Made by a program: the position numbers and the translations under genes
Notes under the pieces: model-generated
Database searches by the model: none
The model's input: the letters and a program-made list of their open reading frames with translations, nothing else
Told to the model about the DNA's origin: nothing
In this document: piece by piece, positions 1 to 6,485 of the stretch
Position numbering within the stretch: position 1 is the stretch's first letter
Layout of the letters: each line of letters begins with the position of its first letter
NCBI GenBank assembly: GCA_947374485.1
Contig: CANCCF010000070.1
Span: forward strand, 1-18,479
DNA from: Comamonadaceae bacterium
GTDB taxonomy: Bacteria > Pseudomonadota > Gammaproteobacteria > Burkholderiales > Burkholderiaceae_C
Direction of reading: 5' to 3'
DNA length: 18,479 nt

Positions 1-153
1 CAGGCGCATGTAAGCCAACCCGTATTTGCACGTTACCTCAATACCAGTGAATCCACTGTCCAAAAGTGGGAGTCAGGCAGTAAACAACCCAGTGGTATGG
101 CGCTCAAATTGTTGGCTGTGGTTCAAAAGCATGGGTTGGGTGTGCTGGCGTAA
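1..153 (+). CDS. XRE-family helix-turn-helix regulator, C-terminal part (5' truncated by window edge)
   Basis: Frame 1 is open from the first base and reads QAHVSQPVFARYLNTSES... for 50 residues before TAA at 151-153. The order 'SQPVFARYLNTSESTVQKWE' followed by G-S-K-Q-P-S-G is the second half of a lambda-repressor-like helix-turn-helix, with the recognition helix at STVQKWE, and then a helix ending KLLAVVQKHG. This layout is typical of small HigA/NadS-like regulators that serve as antitoxins next to a RelE/HigB-type toxin gene. A toxin partner would lie upstream, outside the window, so that role is inference. The start codon and first helices are missing. Confidence is high for the fold and low for the specific partner. 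Confidence 0.8.
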   Translation, partial: QAHVSQPVFARYLNTSESTVQKWESGSKQPSGMALKLLAVVQKHGLGVLA

Positions 154-350
154 ATTTTGGCAGGCGGGAATGTCGCGATTGCAGACATTTATCAAATCAA
201 ACTTCTTATTGCACTCGATCGCCGTCTTGATTGCCAAAAAAGAGAGTGGAACAAGCAAGCGGCATCGCATGTCCAATGGTGGTATCAGAGCATTTGCGTA
301 ATGCGGGATTGGTCAGGCATATGTATTACCCTTTAGCTCAAGTGCATCGC
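154..350. other. AT-richer intergenic stretch, no assigned gene
   Basis: The stretch lies between the XRE stop and the stop of the leftward 178-residue gene, so the two genes converge here. Frame 1 stays open after the XRE stop from 154 to a TAG at 334-336, but its only early start is a TTG at 157 with no Shine-Dalgarno. The translation (...YQIKLLIALDRRLDC...) is not recognised. It may be a decayed gene remnant or chance. No stem followed by a T run strong enough to call a terminator was seen. Confidence 0.4.
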
Positions 351-887
351 TTATTTAACATATGGTATGTGAACGGCTTTGAGAAAAGCTGTATCTCCGG
401 TTTGTACTCGCGCCATGATTGATTCAAGGCTGTCGCGATGAAATCGGTCATTCGCATAGTGGATGTGCGGACCTTCCTTCCAATGATTCTGTTCCGTCGA
501 AAAATCTCTTTGGTCAAAGTAAAACAAGTGCCAGTACGCTTGATCTGACGTGGCTAACAGATGAGCCGCAAACATCCTCCGTTGCAGAAAGATCTGATTG
601 ATTTTGGTGAAAAACTTCTTGGCGTCGCCAGGGAGCTTCCCCACCCCTGTGCGGGACACTGCCAACTGTTCAGATTCACTTGGGGCAAGGTGCTGCGGGA
701 CCGTCTCTAAAAAATGCGATGTGTAAACGTAGGGATACAATTCGCCAATTTTGCCCGCCAGTATTAACGCAGCAAAGTCATTACTAGAGACAATCAAATC
801 CCGACAGTGCCTCTTTACTTCGGCCTTTGATACAAGGTTCAACAGTTCTAATAGCGCAGGCAAGTTCTTTGAATCGAATTCAAGCAT
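351..887 (-). CDS. Conserved-looking hypothetical protein coupled to the GIY-YIG gene
   Basis: I do not recognise this 178-residue protein. The start chosen is the ATG at 887, which lies inside the end of the upstream GIY-YIG gene (TGA at 882-880). The eight-base overlap implies translational coupling. The frame stays open upstream to an ATG at 1022, but that part overlaps the nuclease gene and is probably its shadow. The N-terminal 60 residues look helical (ALLELLNLVSKAEVKRHCRD). The C-terminal half has an aromatic segment, Y118 to F129 (YWHLFYFDQRDF), followed by a histidine-rich motif H135-W136-x3-G139-P140-H141-I142-H143-Y144 and D147. An H-x-H pair next to acidic residues could bind metal or be catalytic, but that is inference. 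There is no signal peptide or membrane segment. GC is lower than in the core genes to the right. The tight pairing suggests it is a partner or immunity factor of the nuclease. Confidence 0.7.
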   Translation of the reverse strand: MLEFDSKNLPALLELLNLVSKAEVKRHCRDLIVSSNDFAALILAGKIGELYPYVYTSHFLETVPQHLAPSESEQLAVSRTGVGKLPGDAKKFFTKINQIFLQRRMFAAHLLATSDQAYWHLFYFDQRDFSTEQNHWKEGPHIHYANDRFHRDSLESIMARVQTGDTAFLKAVHIPYVK

Positions 888-2214
888 GTGATTCACACCG
901 AGCGATAGCCTCGTCCGGATCAATTCCCAAACGAATGAATCGGCGCAACGCGTGAACGGAAACACTATGTGCCCTTGCTGCATCAGCAATCGAAGCGTAG
1001 TGAATACCACCCAAATGAACACCCTTTGAATCGACAGGTACCACCTTCGGAGGTGGCTCTATTTCTAGTGATTGTTCGAGCGTCCAACCACTGACACGAA
1101 ATCTTTTGTGAACTGTTTTGTACTCACATCCGAAGGCAATCGCAGCGGCCTTCAAAGAGTTAAAAGCCCTACCTGCAACAAATAGCTTCTTCGCAACGCC
1201 TTGGCCTTTTCGTGGCTCCAATTCGGCGGCTTGCTCGGGTGTCCACTTCAACCGCGACACTCGAAGCGCAAACACAACCGGGTCGATGCCATATGCCTCT
1301 GCCGCGCCAGCGTAACTTTGAAATTTTCTGCCTAGAATGTGCACTTCCTTCGAGGTGCCAATTGACCCACCTAATGCAGTGTTGTAGCCATTTTTTATCG
1401 CATTGCGTTTTTGAATCTCCAGAATCTCTTGCTCTTGCAGTTCATTGTAAGTACCTGCATCTGACTTAAGCAGTTCAATGCGAAATGCCTGCTCCCCGTA
1501 TTTTCTTATTGCGTTTGCAAACGCTGACTTTCTTCCCTTGCGAGCAGCAGCGAAATGTTGCTTAAGCCGGTTTTCCAACGCGCCAATAGTGAGCCCCACG
1601 TACACCTTTTCGTTAATATTATTGGTGACTAGGTATAGCTTGTATCCCTGCGTGTCCGGTACCGGCTCCACCTTTCCGGACGTAACGCGAACTTCTTTCC
1701 ATTTATGGTCTCGCGCGTGGCCTTCGAAATTTCGAAATCTTGGTGGGTTAGGTTCAAGACCGAGTGCCTGCTCCAACGTCCAGCCACGTTGTTGACGCTT
1801 CCAAACAGTTCGCCAACTAATCGAGTATTTCTTCGCCAATTCCTCTTGGCTTTGGAAGACGCAACCTCGAAACGCAATGACCTTTCCCGCGTGACCGCTG
1901 CGGTCTTTCATGTTTCCGCGTAGCGCATCTTCAGGTGAATACCCGTTTCTTACCCTAGCGGCAATCAATCGAGGATCCAAGCCAAGGGAAATAGATGCTG
2001 CAACCAAACTCGGGAATCGCTTTCCTTCAAATTCGACTGTTTTTCCCGAGCTTCCGGTCCGTTTCTTCTCTAACAATCCGACCGCCTGCTCCGGGCTCCA
2101 ACCTTGCGCCAATCTGCGTGTAACTCTCGCTTTGGGGAAGCCGTAATGATCGGCAAGGGCCTTTATGGACCCGAATTCTTGCCCATTACATGAAATTGCC
2201 TTTGGAGTTGCCAT
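880..2214 (-). CDS. GIY-YIG nuclease-like protein with six flanking HTH-type repeats
   Basis: The 444-residue product starts at the ATG at 2214. The frame runs 17 codons further up, but those residues look non-coding. Residues about 190-283 form a GIY-YIG-type catalytic domain: a modified first motif (GYKLY, Y194), a YVG second motif (Y205-G207), R216 with H220, a glutamate at E261/E263 and a closing GYNTALGG (N278). Around it are six copies of a ~45-residue unit, at about 6-48, 58-99, 111-154, 288-334, 341-387 and 396-440. Each copy has a short strand with a glycine, F-x-S or a similar turn, a helix-turn-helix, then GW-T/S-x-EQA-x-x-LEP. The repeats resemble the NUMOD/IENR DNA-recognition repeats known from homing endonucleases. 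The symmetric 3+1+3 arrangement suggests a modular DNA-binding nuclease. No Shine-Dalgarno precedes the ATG. A TAATAT box at 2227-2222 lies just upstream, so a leaderless start or coupling to the short open frame at 2225-2392 is possible. It overlaps the next gene by eight bases. The role (homing, defence or mobile-element function) is unknown. Confidence 0.85.
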   Translation of the reverse strand: MATPKAISCNGQEFGSIKALADHYGFPKARVTRRLAQGWSPEQAVGLLEKKRTGSSGKTVEFEGKRFPSLVAASISLGLDPRLIAARVRNGYSPEDALRGNMKDRSGHAGKVIAFRGCVFQSQEELAKKYSISWRTVWKRQQRGWTLEQALGLEPNPPRFRNFEGHARDHKWKEVRVTSGKVEPVPDTQGYKLYLVTNNINEKVYVGLTIGALENRLKQHFAAARKGRKSAFANAIRKYGEQAFRIELLKSDAGTYNELQEQEILEIQKRNAIKNGYNTALGGSIGTSKEVHILGRKFQSYAGAAEAYGIDPVVFALRVSRLKWTPEQAAELEPRKGQGVAKKLFVAGRAFNSLKAAAIAFGCEYKTVHKRFRVSGWTLEQSLEIEPPPKVVPVDSKGVHLGGIHYASIADAARAHSVSVHALRRFIRLGIDPDEAIARCESHA

Positions 2215-2224
2215 TGTGGGAATA

Positions 2225-2392
2225 TTAATTCGGATAGGTATTGCGCGGTGCTGCAAGCGGCCCATGTACGGAACTATGCCCGGTAGGTTTGGTGGACTTC
2301 ACCACCGCAAATGCGGTACACGCCCACCATACTGGCAGGTATGCGGCAGGTGGCTTTCCAATATTCGGCAATGCGGTCAACTTCGTGAGCAT
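2225..2392 (-). CDS. Possible 55-residue small ORF upstream of the GIY-YIG gene
   Basis: ATG at 2392-2390 is preceded by GGAGG (2402-2398) with a five-base gap, the best ribosome site in the left part of the window. The frame runs 55 codons (MLTKLTALPNIGKPPAAYLP...) to TAA at 2227-2225, ten bases before the start of the nuclease gene, which has no Shine-Dalgarno of its own. A translated leader that feeds ribosomes to the nuclease is a reasonable inference. The protein has no recognised motif, only a mildly hydrophobic central stretch (YLPVWWACTAFAVV). A second overlapping minus frame (ATG 2429 to TAG 2274, 51 residues) is also open, so this may be chance or a decayed gene. Confidence 0.3.
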   Translation of the reverse strand: MLTKLTALPNIGKPPAAYLPVWWACTAFAVVKSTKPTGHSSVHGPLAAPRNTYPN

Positions 2393-2397
2393 ATAAG

Positions 2398-2402
2398 CCT
2401 CC
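2398..2402 (-). promoter_or_regulatory. Strong Shine-Dalgarno (GGAGG) before the small ORF
   Basis: On the minus strand GGAGG is followed by CTTAT and ATG. The spacing of five bases is good. It is the main reason to consider the 55-codon frame translated. Confidence 0.35.
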
Positions 2403-2523
2403 GCAAATTAAACTTACGAACCTTCTCATCGAATGATACCCACCAAGGTCAGCCCGTCAAATGTCTGCTTCCAGCCCGATGCTGAAGTTCCGAATACTGA
2501 TCGCCTTTGCCCTGTTCAAGCTT

Positions 2524-3402
2524 TCAAAACTTACTAACACCCACCCCCTCAACCCACTCCAATATCTGCCCCGCCGTCCTCCCCGGCGCCTCCTCATGCG
2601 CCAAATGCCCCAGCCCCGCAAAGCGCAGCGCCACAGCCTGCGGCATGAGCGTGCAGGCGCGGGTGGCCTGTTCCGGGGCGATGGTGCGGTCGTTGGCGCC
2701 CAGGTGCAAAAACACCGGGCCCTTGAGGCGGGGCAGGGCGCGCTCCAGTTCGTCCAGGCGCCAGGCGCGCATCATTTGCAGCACGCCGTGCACATGGCCG
2801 GGGGAGGCCAGCAGGCGCTGGTAGTAGGACAGGCCGCGCTCGTCCAGGGTGGAGCCGGTGCTTTTGAGCAGTGCTTGCACCACAGAGGGCTGGCTGCCAA
2901 AGCGGGCAAACAGGCGCGCGGACAAGGGGTTGACGGCCAGCAGCTTGGCCGCGGTGGGAAACAGCCAGCTCGAGACGCCGTGCAGCGGCAGCCAGGCCGG
3001 GTTCAGGCCGATCAACACGGGGGTGGGGCGCTGGGGCTGGTCCAGCACCAGCTGCGCGCCAATGGCGGCACCGGCGGAGTGGCCGATGATGGCTTTGGGC
3101 CAGAGTTGCAGGTGCTCCAGCAAGGCGTTCAGGTTGCGTGCGATGTGGGGCAGCGAGGGGCTTTGGCTCTGGTGCGCGCTGGTGAAGGCATGGCCGGTGA
3201 GGTCCGGGCAGATGACGGTGTGGCGGGCGGCCAGTGGCGCTATCAGCGCGCGCCAGGAGTGGGTGGAGGCGCCGGTGCCGTGCAGCAGCAAGAGAGGCGG
3301 GCCACTGCCTGCGATTTGCACATGCCAGGTCTGGCCGGGCAGGCGAACGAATTGGCTCAGCTGGGCGTTGGGCCAGGTGGCTTTGTTGGCTTCCCAGTCC
3401 AT
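2524..3402 (-). CDS. bchO: BchO, Mg-chelatase accessory alpha/beta hydrolase
   Basis: The 292-residue product belongs to the alpha/beta-hydrolase family found next to bchI and bchD in purple bacteria. It is needed for normal Mg-chelatase function in bacteriochlorophyll synthesis, but its substrate is not established. Visible landmarks are the oxyanion-region HGTGAS (41-46), the nucleophile elbow GHSAGA with S109, an acid candidate D238 in GANDRTIAP, and H266 in GLGHLAHEE. The start at 3402 is preferred because M-D-W...WPN is the usual BchO N-terminus. An in-frame ATG at 3426 would add eight residues; neither start has a strong Shine-Dalgarno. It is the third gene of bchIDO, 56 bases after bchD, so co-transcription is expected. 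A TATAAA-like box in that gap could support a weak extra promoter, which is speculative. Confidence 0.88.
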   Translation of the reverse strand: MDWEANKATWPNAQLSQFVRLPGQTWHVQIAGSGPPLLLLHGTGASTHSWRALIAPLAARHTVICPDLTGHAFTSAHQSQSPSLPHIARNLNALLEHLQLWPKAIIGHSAGAAIGAQLVLDQPQRPTPVLIGLNPAWLPLHGVSSWLFPTAAKLLAVNPLSARLFARFGSQPSVVQALLKSTGSTLDERGLSYYQRLLASPGHVHGVLQMMRAWRLDELERALPRLKGPVFLHLGANDRTIAPEQATRACTLMPQAVALRFAGLGHLAHEEAPGRTAGQILEWVEGVGVSKF

Positions 3403-3458
3403 GGGCGAGTGAAAAGCTTCCCACATAGGCGGCCCAGTAGTGCGGTTTTATACCCAGT

Positions 3459-5336
3459 TCACGCAGTGCGCAGCTGGGCGCTCAGGCTTTGCTGCACCAC
3501 ATGGGCCATGCGCTGGGCCTGCACATGCGGCATGGGGAAATACGTTGCGCCCATGCGCTGCGCCAGCGTCTGGGCTTGTGGCTCGGGTTGTGCGGCGGTG
3601 TCAATCCAGAGTGCGGCAAAGCCGCTGCTGCGCCACTGCCCGGCCCACGCCAAGGCGTCGGCCAGCGCCTGCGCGCGCCCACCCACACCGGCGGCCGAGA
3701 CATTGGTGCGGCCGTCGCTGAGCATCACCAGCATGGGCGAAGAGCCCGCGCGCTGCAGGGCGCGCGCCTGCCCCATGGCCGCTTGCAGGCCACTGGCCAA
3801 TGGCGTGCCGCCGCCGCCTGGCAAGCCCGCCAGAGCCCGTTTGGCGCGCACCAGCGAGCGCGTGGGGGAGAGCAGCACCTGCGCGCTGGCCGCGCGAAAG
3901 GCGATCACACACACGCTGTCGCGCCGCGCATATGCGTCGTGCAGCAGCAGCTCCACCGCGCCCTTGGCCTCGGCCAGACGCTGCAGGGCGGCCGAGCCGG
4001 AGGCGTCCAGCGCAAAGATGAGGCAGGACGGGCTGCGCTGCTCGAAACGCTGCACATGAAAGTCTTCGGCGCGCAGGCTGACCCGGCCCGCGCCCACCGG
4101 CTTGTGGCGCAGGCGCTGCTTGGGTGCGGCTGCGCGCAGGGTGGCCAGCAGATGCAGGCGGGCACCACAGCCGGGCTGACCCGGGCGGGGGGTGAGCGGC
4201 CTGCCGCGCAGCTTGCTGCGCGTGGCCAGGCCGCTGCTGCCCAGGCCCCGGGCGTTCTTGTTCGCCGACTGGCCCAGCAGAAGGCGGTCTAGCAGGTGCG
4301 GCGGCAGGCTGGCCAGGGAGGCGGCCAGCAGGCGCTCGGGGTTGGGGGCGGCGGGCTCGCTGGGGTCAGATGGGGTGCTGTCTTCGGTGGTGTCGGCGCT
4401 GTCGCTGTTGTCACTTTGCGGGTTGGGTTGTTCCTGCGGCAGGCCATCGTTTGTGGGTGCTGCGGCCGGTTCGGAGCAGGGCTCGTTGGATTCGGGCTCG
4501 GGTTGCCGTGGCGGTGCTTCTTCTGCCGCTGCATCGGGCGCTGGCGCGCCCTGCGGCATGCGCGTGGCGCGCGGCCCCAGCACCAGGCGCGCACCGGCGC
4601 CCAAGTCGTCATCGTCCAGCGAGTCGCGGCCTTCGAGTGCGGCATGCACGGCTGCCAGACGCAGGGCCATCAGCGGCGCGCGCAGGCTGTCCACGCCTAG
4701 GCCCAGGGCGGTCTCGCACAGGGCTTGCACTTGCGCTTCGCTGGGCACGATGTGCCGCAGCAGGGCTTGGGCCTCTTGTCGCTCCTGCGGGGTCAGAGCG
4801 TCCAGGCTGTCCTGTGTGTCGGCCAGGCAGTTGCCGCGCACATCCAGCCACAGGCCCAGCCGGTCGGTGAGGCGCTCGGCCAGGCCCGCTTCATCGGCTT
4901 CTGATTCATCAAGCGCCACCACGGCAAAGCGCGCGGCTTGGGCGTGCTGGCCGTCCTGGCTGTGCACCAGGCCGCGGTCTTGCGCCTGTGCGATGTGGGC
5001 CAGGGTCTGGGCGCTTACGCGCTCGGCCATGGGCAGCAGCACGGCGCCGCCGTCGGCCTGGGCCAGCAGGCCGGGCTGCTGCACCAGGCGGCCGTGCTGC
5101 AGGGTTTGCGCCAGGTCGATGCCGCCCAAGAGGCGCTGGTCGTCCACCTGGGCCGGGATTTTGAGGGTGCGCAGGCCGCTCTTGTGCAGGGCCGCCAGCC
5201 AGGCGTCGCGCACCGGGCCGTGGCCCGCGCGCAGCCAGATGCCCCCCAGCCCCTGCGGATCCAGTTGCAGGGCGATCAAGGCCAGCTGCGCGTCTTGCCA
5301 GACCTGGGCCCGGCGCGCAACTTCTGCAGGGGTCAT
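3459..5336 (-). CDS. bchD: BchD, Mg-chelatase AAA+/VWA subunit
   Basis: BchD pairs with BchI to form the ATP-driven motor that drives BchH to insert Mg2+ into protoporphyrin IX. The 625-residue product has the family's three parts. The N-terminal AAA+ domain is degenerate: where BchI has its P-loop, this has LRAGHGPVRDAWL, so ATP hydrolysis is not expected. A Pro/Glu/Asp/Ser-rich linker covers about residues 258-337. The C-terminal von Willebrand/integrin-I domain has a MIDAS motif D-A-S-G-S near residue 440 and a later LSDGRTN segment. The start is ATG 5336, overlapping the bchI stop as ATGA, so the two are translationally coupled. The frame stays open upstream inside bchI, but that is shadow. 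The protein is somewhat longer than Rhodobacter BchD (about 560 residues), mainly in the linker. Confidence 0.95.
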   Translation of the reverse strand: MTPAEVARRAQVWQDAQLALIALQLDPQGLGGIWLRAGHGPVRDAWLAALHKSGLRTLKIPAQVDDQRLLGGIDLAQTLQHGRLVQQPGLLAQADGGAVLLPMAERVSAQTLAHIAQAQDRGLVHSQDGQHAQAARFAVVALDESEADEAGLAERLTDRLGLWLDVRGNCLADTQDSLDALTPQERQEAQALLRHIVPSEAQVQALCETALGLGVDSLRAPLMALRLAAVHAALEGRDSLDDDDLGAGARLVLGPRATRMPQGAPAPDAAAEEAPPRQPEPESNEPCSEPAAAPTNDGLPQEQPNPQSDNSDSADTTEDSTPSDPSEPAAPNPERLLAASLASLPPHLLDRLLLGQSANKNARGLGSSGLATRSKLRGRPLTPRPGQPGCGARLHLLATLRAAAPKQRLRHKPVGAGRVSLRAEDFHVQRFEQRSPSCLIFALDASGSAALQRLAEAKGAVELLLHDAYARRDSVCVIAFRAASAQVLLSPTRSLVRAKRALAGLPGGGGTPLASGLQAAMGQARALQRAGSSPMLVMLSDGRTNVSAAGVGGRAQALADALAWAGQWRSSGFAALWIDTAAQPEPQAQTLAQRMGATYFPMPHVQAQRMAHVVQQSLSAQLRTA

Positions 5337-6355
5337 GCCACCAGCACCTCGTCCATAGCGCGCTGCACGCGCACGCCCGAGCCGGTGTCGTCCAGCGGGT
5401 TGCGCCGCAGGCGGTGGCGCAGCACCAGCGGCGCCATGGCACGCAGGTGGCTGCGATTCACGGCCTTGTCGCCCACCAGCGCGGCATAGGCGCGGGTGGC
5501 ACGCAAGAGCGTCAGCTCGGCGCGCAGACCGTCGGTGCCCAGGTTGTGGCAGAGCGCTGCGCACAGCAGCAGCACGTCGTCAGCCACTTCGATCTGGCCA
5601 ATGGCCTTTTGCGCACGCACGATGCGCTGGCGCAGCTTCTGGTTGGCCTTGTCCCACTCGGCGCGAAAGGCGACCGGGTTGCGCTCAAAGGCATCGCGCC
5701 TGCGCACCACCTGCACGCGCAGGGAAAGGTCTTGCGGGGTTTTGACCTCCACCGAGAGGCCAAAGCGGTCCAGCAACTGCGGGCGCAGTTCGCCCTCTTC
5801 GGGGTTGCCACTACCCACCAGCACAAAGCGGGCAGGGTGGCGCACGCTCAGGCCCTCGCGCTCCACCAGGTTTTCGCCGGAGGCGGCCACGTCAATCAAG
5901 AGGTCGACGATGTGGTCTTCCAGCAGGTTGACTTCGTCGATGTACAAGAAGCCGCGGTTGGCGCGCGCCAAGAGGCCGGGTGCGAATTCCTTGATGCCCT
6001 GGGACAGGGCTTTTTCCAGGTCCAAGGCGCCCACCACGCGGTCTTCGGTGGCGCCCAGCGGCAGGTCCACCACGGGGACAGGGCGCAGCTCCGTCTTGGC
6101 TTTGGCGCCAACACGGTTGCGGCAGGCCTCACACTGCGCCTGCGGGTTGGCCGGGTCGCAGCCGTAGGGGCAGCCGGACACCACCTTGATGGGCGGCAGC
6201 AGGTCGGCCAGCGCGCGCACCGCCGTGGATTTGCCGGTACCCCGGTCGCCCAGCACCAGCACGCCGCCAATGCTCGGGTCCACCGCCACCACCTGAATGG
6301 CCAAAATCATGTCTTCCTGCCCAACGATGGCGGAAAAAGGGAAATTTTGTGCCAT
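5333..6355 (-). CDS. bchI: BchI, Mg-chelatase ATPase subunit
   Basis: BchI is the active AAA+ ATPase of Mg-chelatase, the first committed step toward bacteriochlorophyll. The 340-residue product is full length. It shows N-terminal FPFSAIVGQEDM, Walker A GDRGTGKST (36-44), the VVDLPLGATEDRVVGALD insert (95-112), Walker B LYIDE (D140, E141), sensor-1 asparagine N184 in VGSGNPEEG and the arginine finger R197 in LLDRFG. Between Walker A and the PVVDLPLG segment are four cysteines (C62, C66, C75, C78) in a C-x3-C...C-x2-C order that could bind metal or respond to redox. The start ATG has a modest GGA six bases upstream. It is first in the operon, with the PpsR-type palindrome about 50 bases upstream. 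Confidence 0.97.
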   Translation of the reverse strand: MAQNFPFSAIVGQEDMILAIQVVAVDPSIGGVLVLGDRGTGKSTAVRALADLLPPIKVVSGCPYGCDPANPQAQCEACRNRVGAKAKTELRPVPVVDLPLGATEDRVVGALDLEKALSQGIKEFAPGLLARANRGFLYIDEVNLLEDHIVDLLIDVAASGENLVEREGLSVRHPARFVLVGSGNPEEGELRPQLLDRFGLSVEVKTPQDLSLRVQVVRRRDAFERNPVAFRAEWDKANQKLRQRIVRAQKAIGQIEVADDVLLLCAALCHNLGTDGLRAELTLLRATRAYAALVGDKAVNRSHLRAMAPLVLRHRLRRNPLDDTGSGVRVQRAMDEVLVA

Positions 6356-6382
6356 GGAAATTCCGAAGTGAGGACGGGGCCT

Positions 6383-6411
6383 ATGTTCTGAAAGTCACAT
6401 CCATCTGTCAA
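6383..6411 (-). promoter_or_regulatory. Candidate sigma-70 promoter of bchIDO
   Basis: On the minus strand TTGACA (6411-6406) is a perfect -35 hexamer. A 17-base spacer leads to GAACAT (6388-6383), which matches only three of six -10 positions. The -35 box is half of the PpsR-type palindrome, as expected for repression by blocking polymerase. The weak -10 suggests an activator or a different start point. Confidence 0.4.
6384..6399. promoter_or_regulatory. Possible second, off-spaced PpsR half-site pair (TGT-N10-ACA)
   Basis: TGT at 6384-6386 and ACA at 6397-6399 are ten bases apart rather than twelve and begin six bases away from the perfect palindrome. CrtJ is known to bind paired palindromes cooperatively, so a weak second site is plausible. 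Two trinucleotides at this spacing can also occur by chance. Confidence 0.2.
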
Positions 6412-6423
6412 GTTAAATTGACA
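6406..6423. promoter_or_regulatory. PpsR/CrtJ-type operator palindrome (TGT-N12-ACA)
   Basis: The bases TGTCAAGTTAAATTGACA fit the TGT-N12-ACA consensus exactly. The outer six bases on each side are perfect inverted repeats (TGTCAA/TTGACA). PpsR/CrtJ is the oxygen- and light-responsive repressor of bch, crt and puc genes in purple bacteria. The site sits between bchI and the divergent antiporter gene, and each arm is also a -35 hexamer for one direction. Binding is inferred; the repressor gene is not in this window. Confidence 0.75.
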
Positions 6424-6485
6424 CTTTCGCCGTGTCACGCAATCCATTTTGTTGCGCCTGCGGCCCATGCGCTATCTTCCGGGGC

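Larger units (their letters stand above)
2215..2523. other. Spacer between bchO and the nuclease cassette, with small inverted and direct repeats
   Basis: This 309-base stretch separates the end of bchO from the GIY-YIG gene; both genes run leftward. Apart from the small ORF candidate there is no convincing gene. It contains two overlapping, mutually exclusive inverted repeats: GGTGG/CCACC at 2291-2306 and ACCGCA/TGCGGT at 2304-2317. It also has a direct repeat GGCAGGT at 2334-2340 and 2345-2351. Several short overlapping frames look protein-like, as expected of decayed genes at the edge of an insertion. I see no strong rho-independent terminator after bchO. Confidence 0.4.

Noticed and set aside
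2274..2429. 51-codon minus-strand frame overlapping the 55-codon leader candidate
   Set aside because: Protein-like in appearance, but it has a weaker ribosome site and does not end next to the nuclease start; kept only as an alternative reading.
2433..2537. Short + strand frame (34 codons) overlapping the end of bchO
   Set aside because: No Shine-Dalgarno, no recognisable product, and it runs into bchO on the opposite strand; chance is the simpler explanation.
2461..4059. Long + strand open frame across bchO and bchD
   Set aside because: Antisense shadow of bchO and the end of bchD; its product has no domain and is Ala/Arg/Gly-rich.
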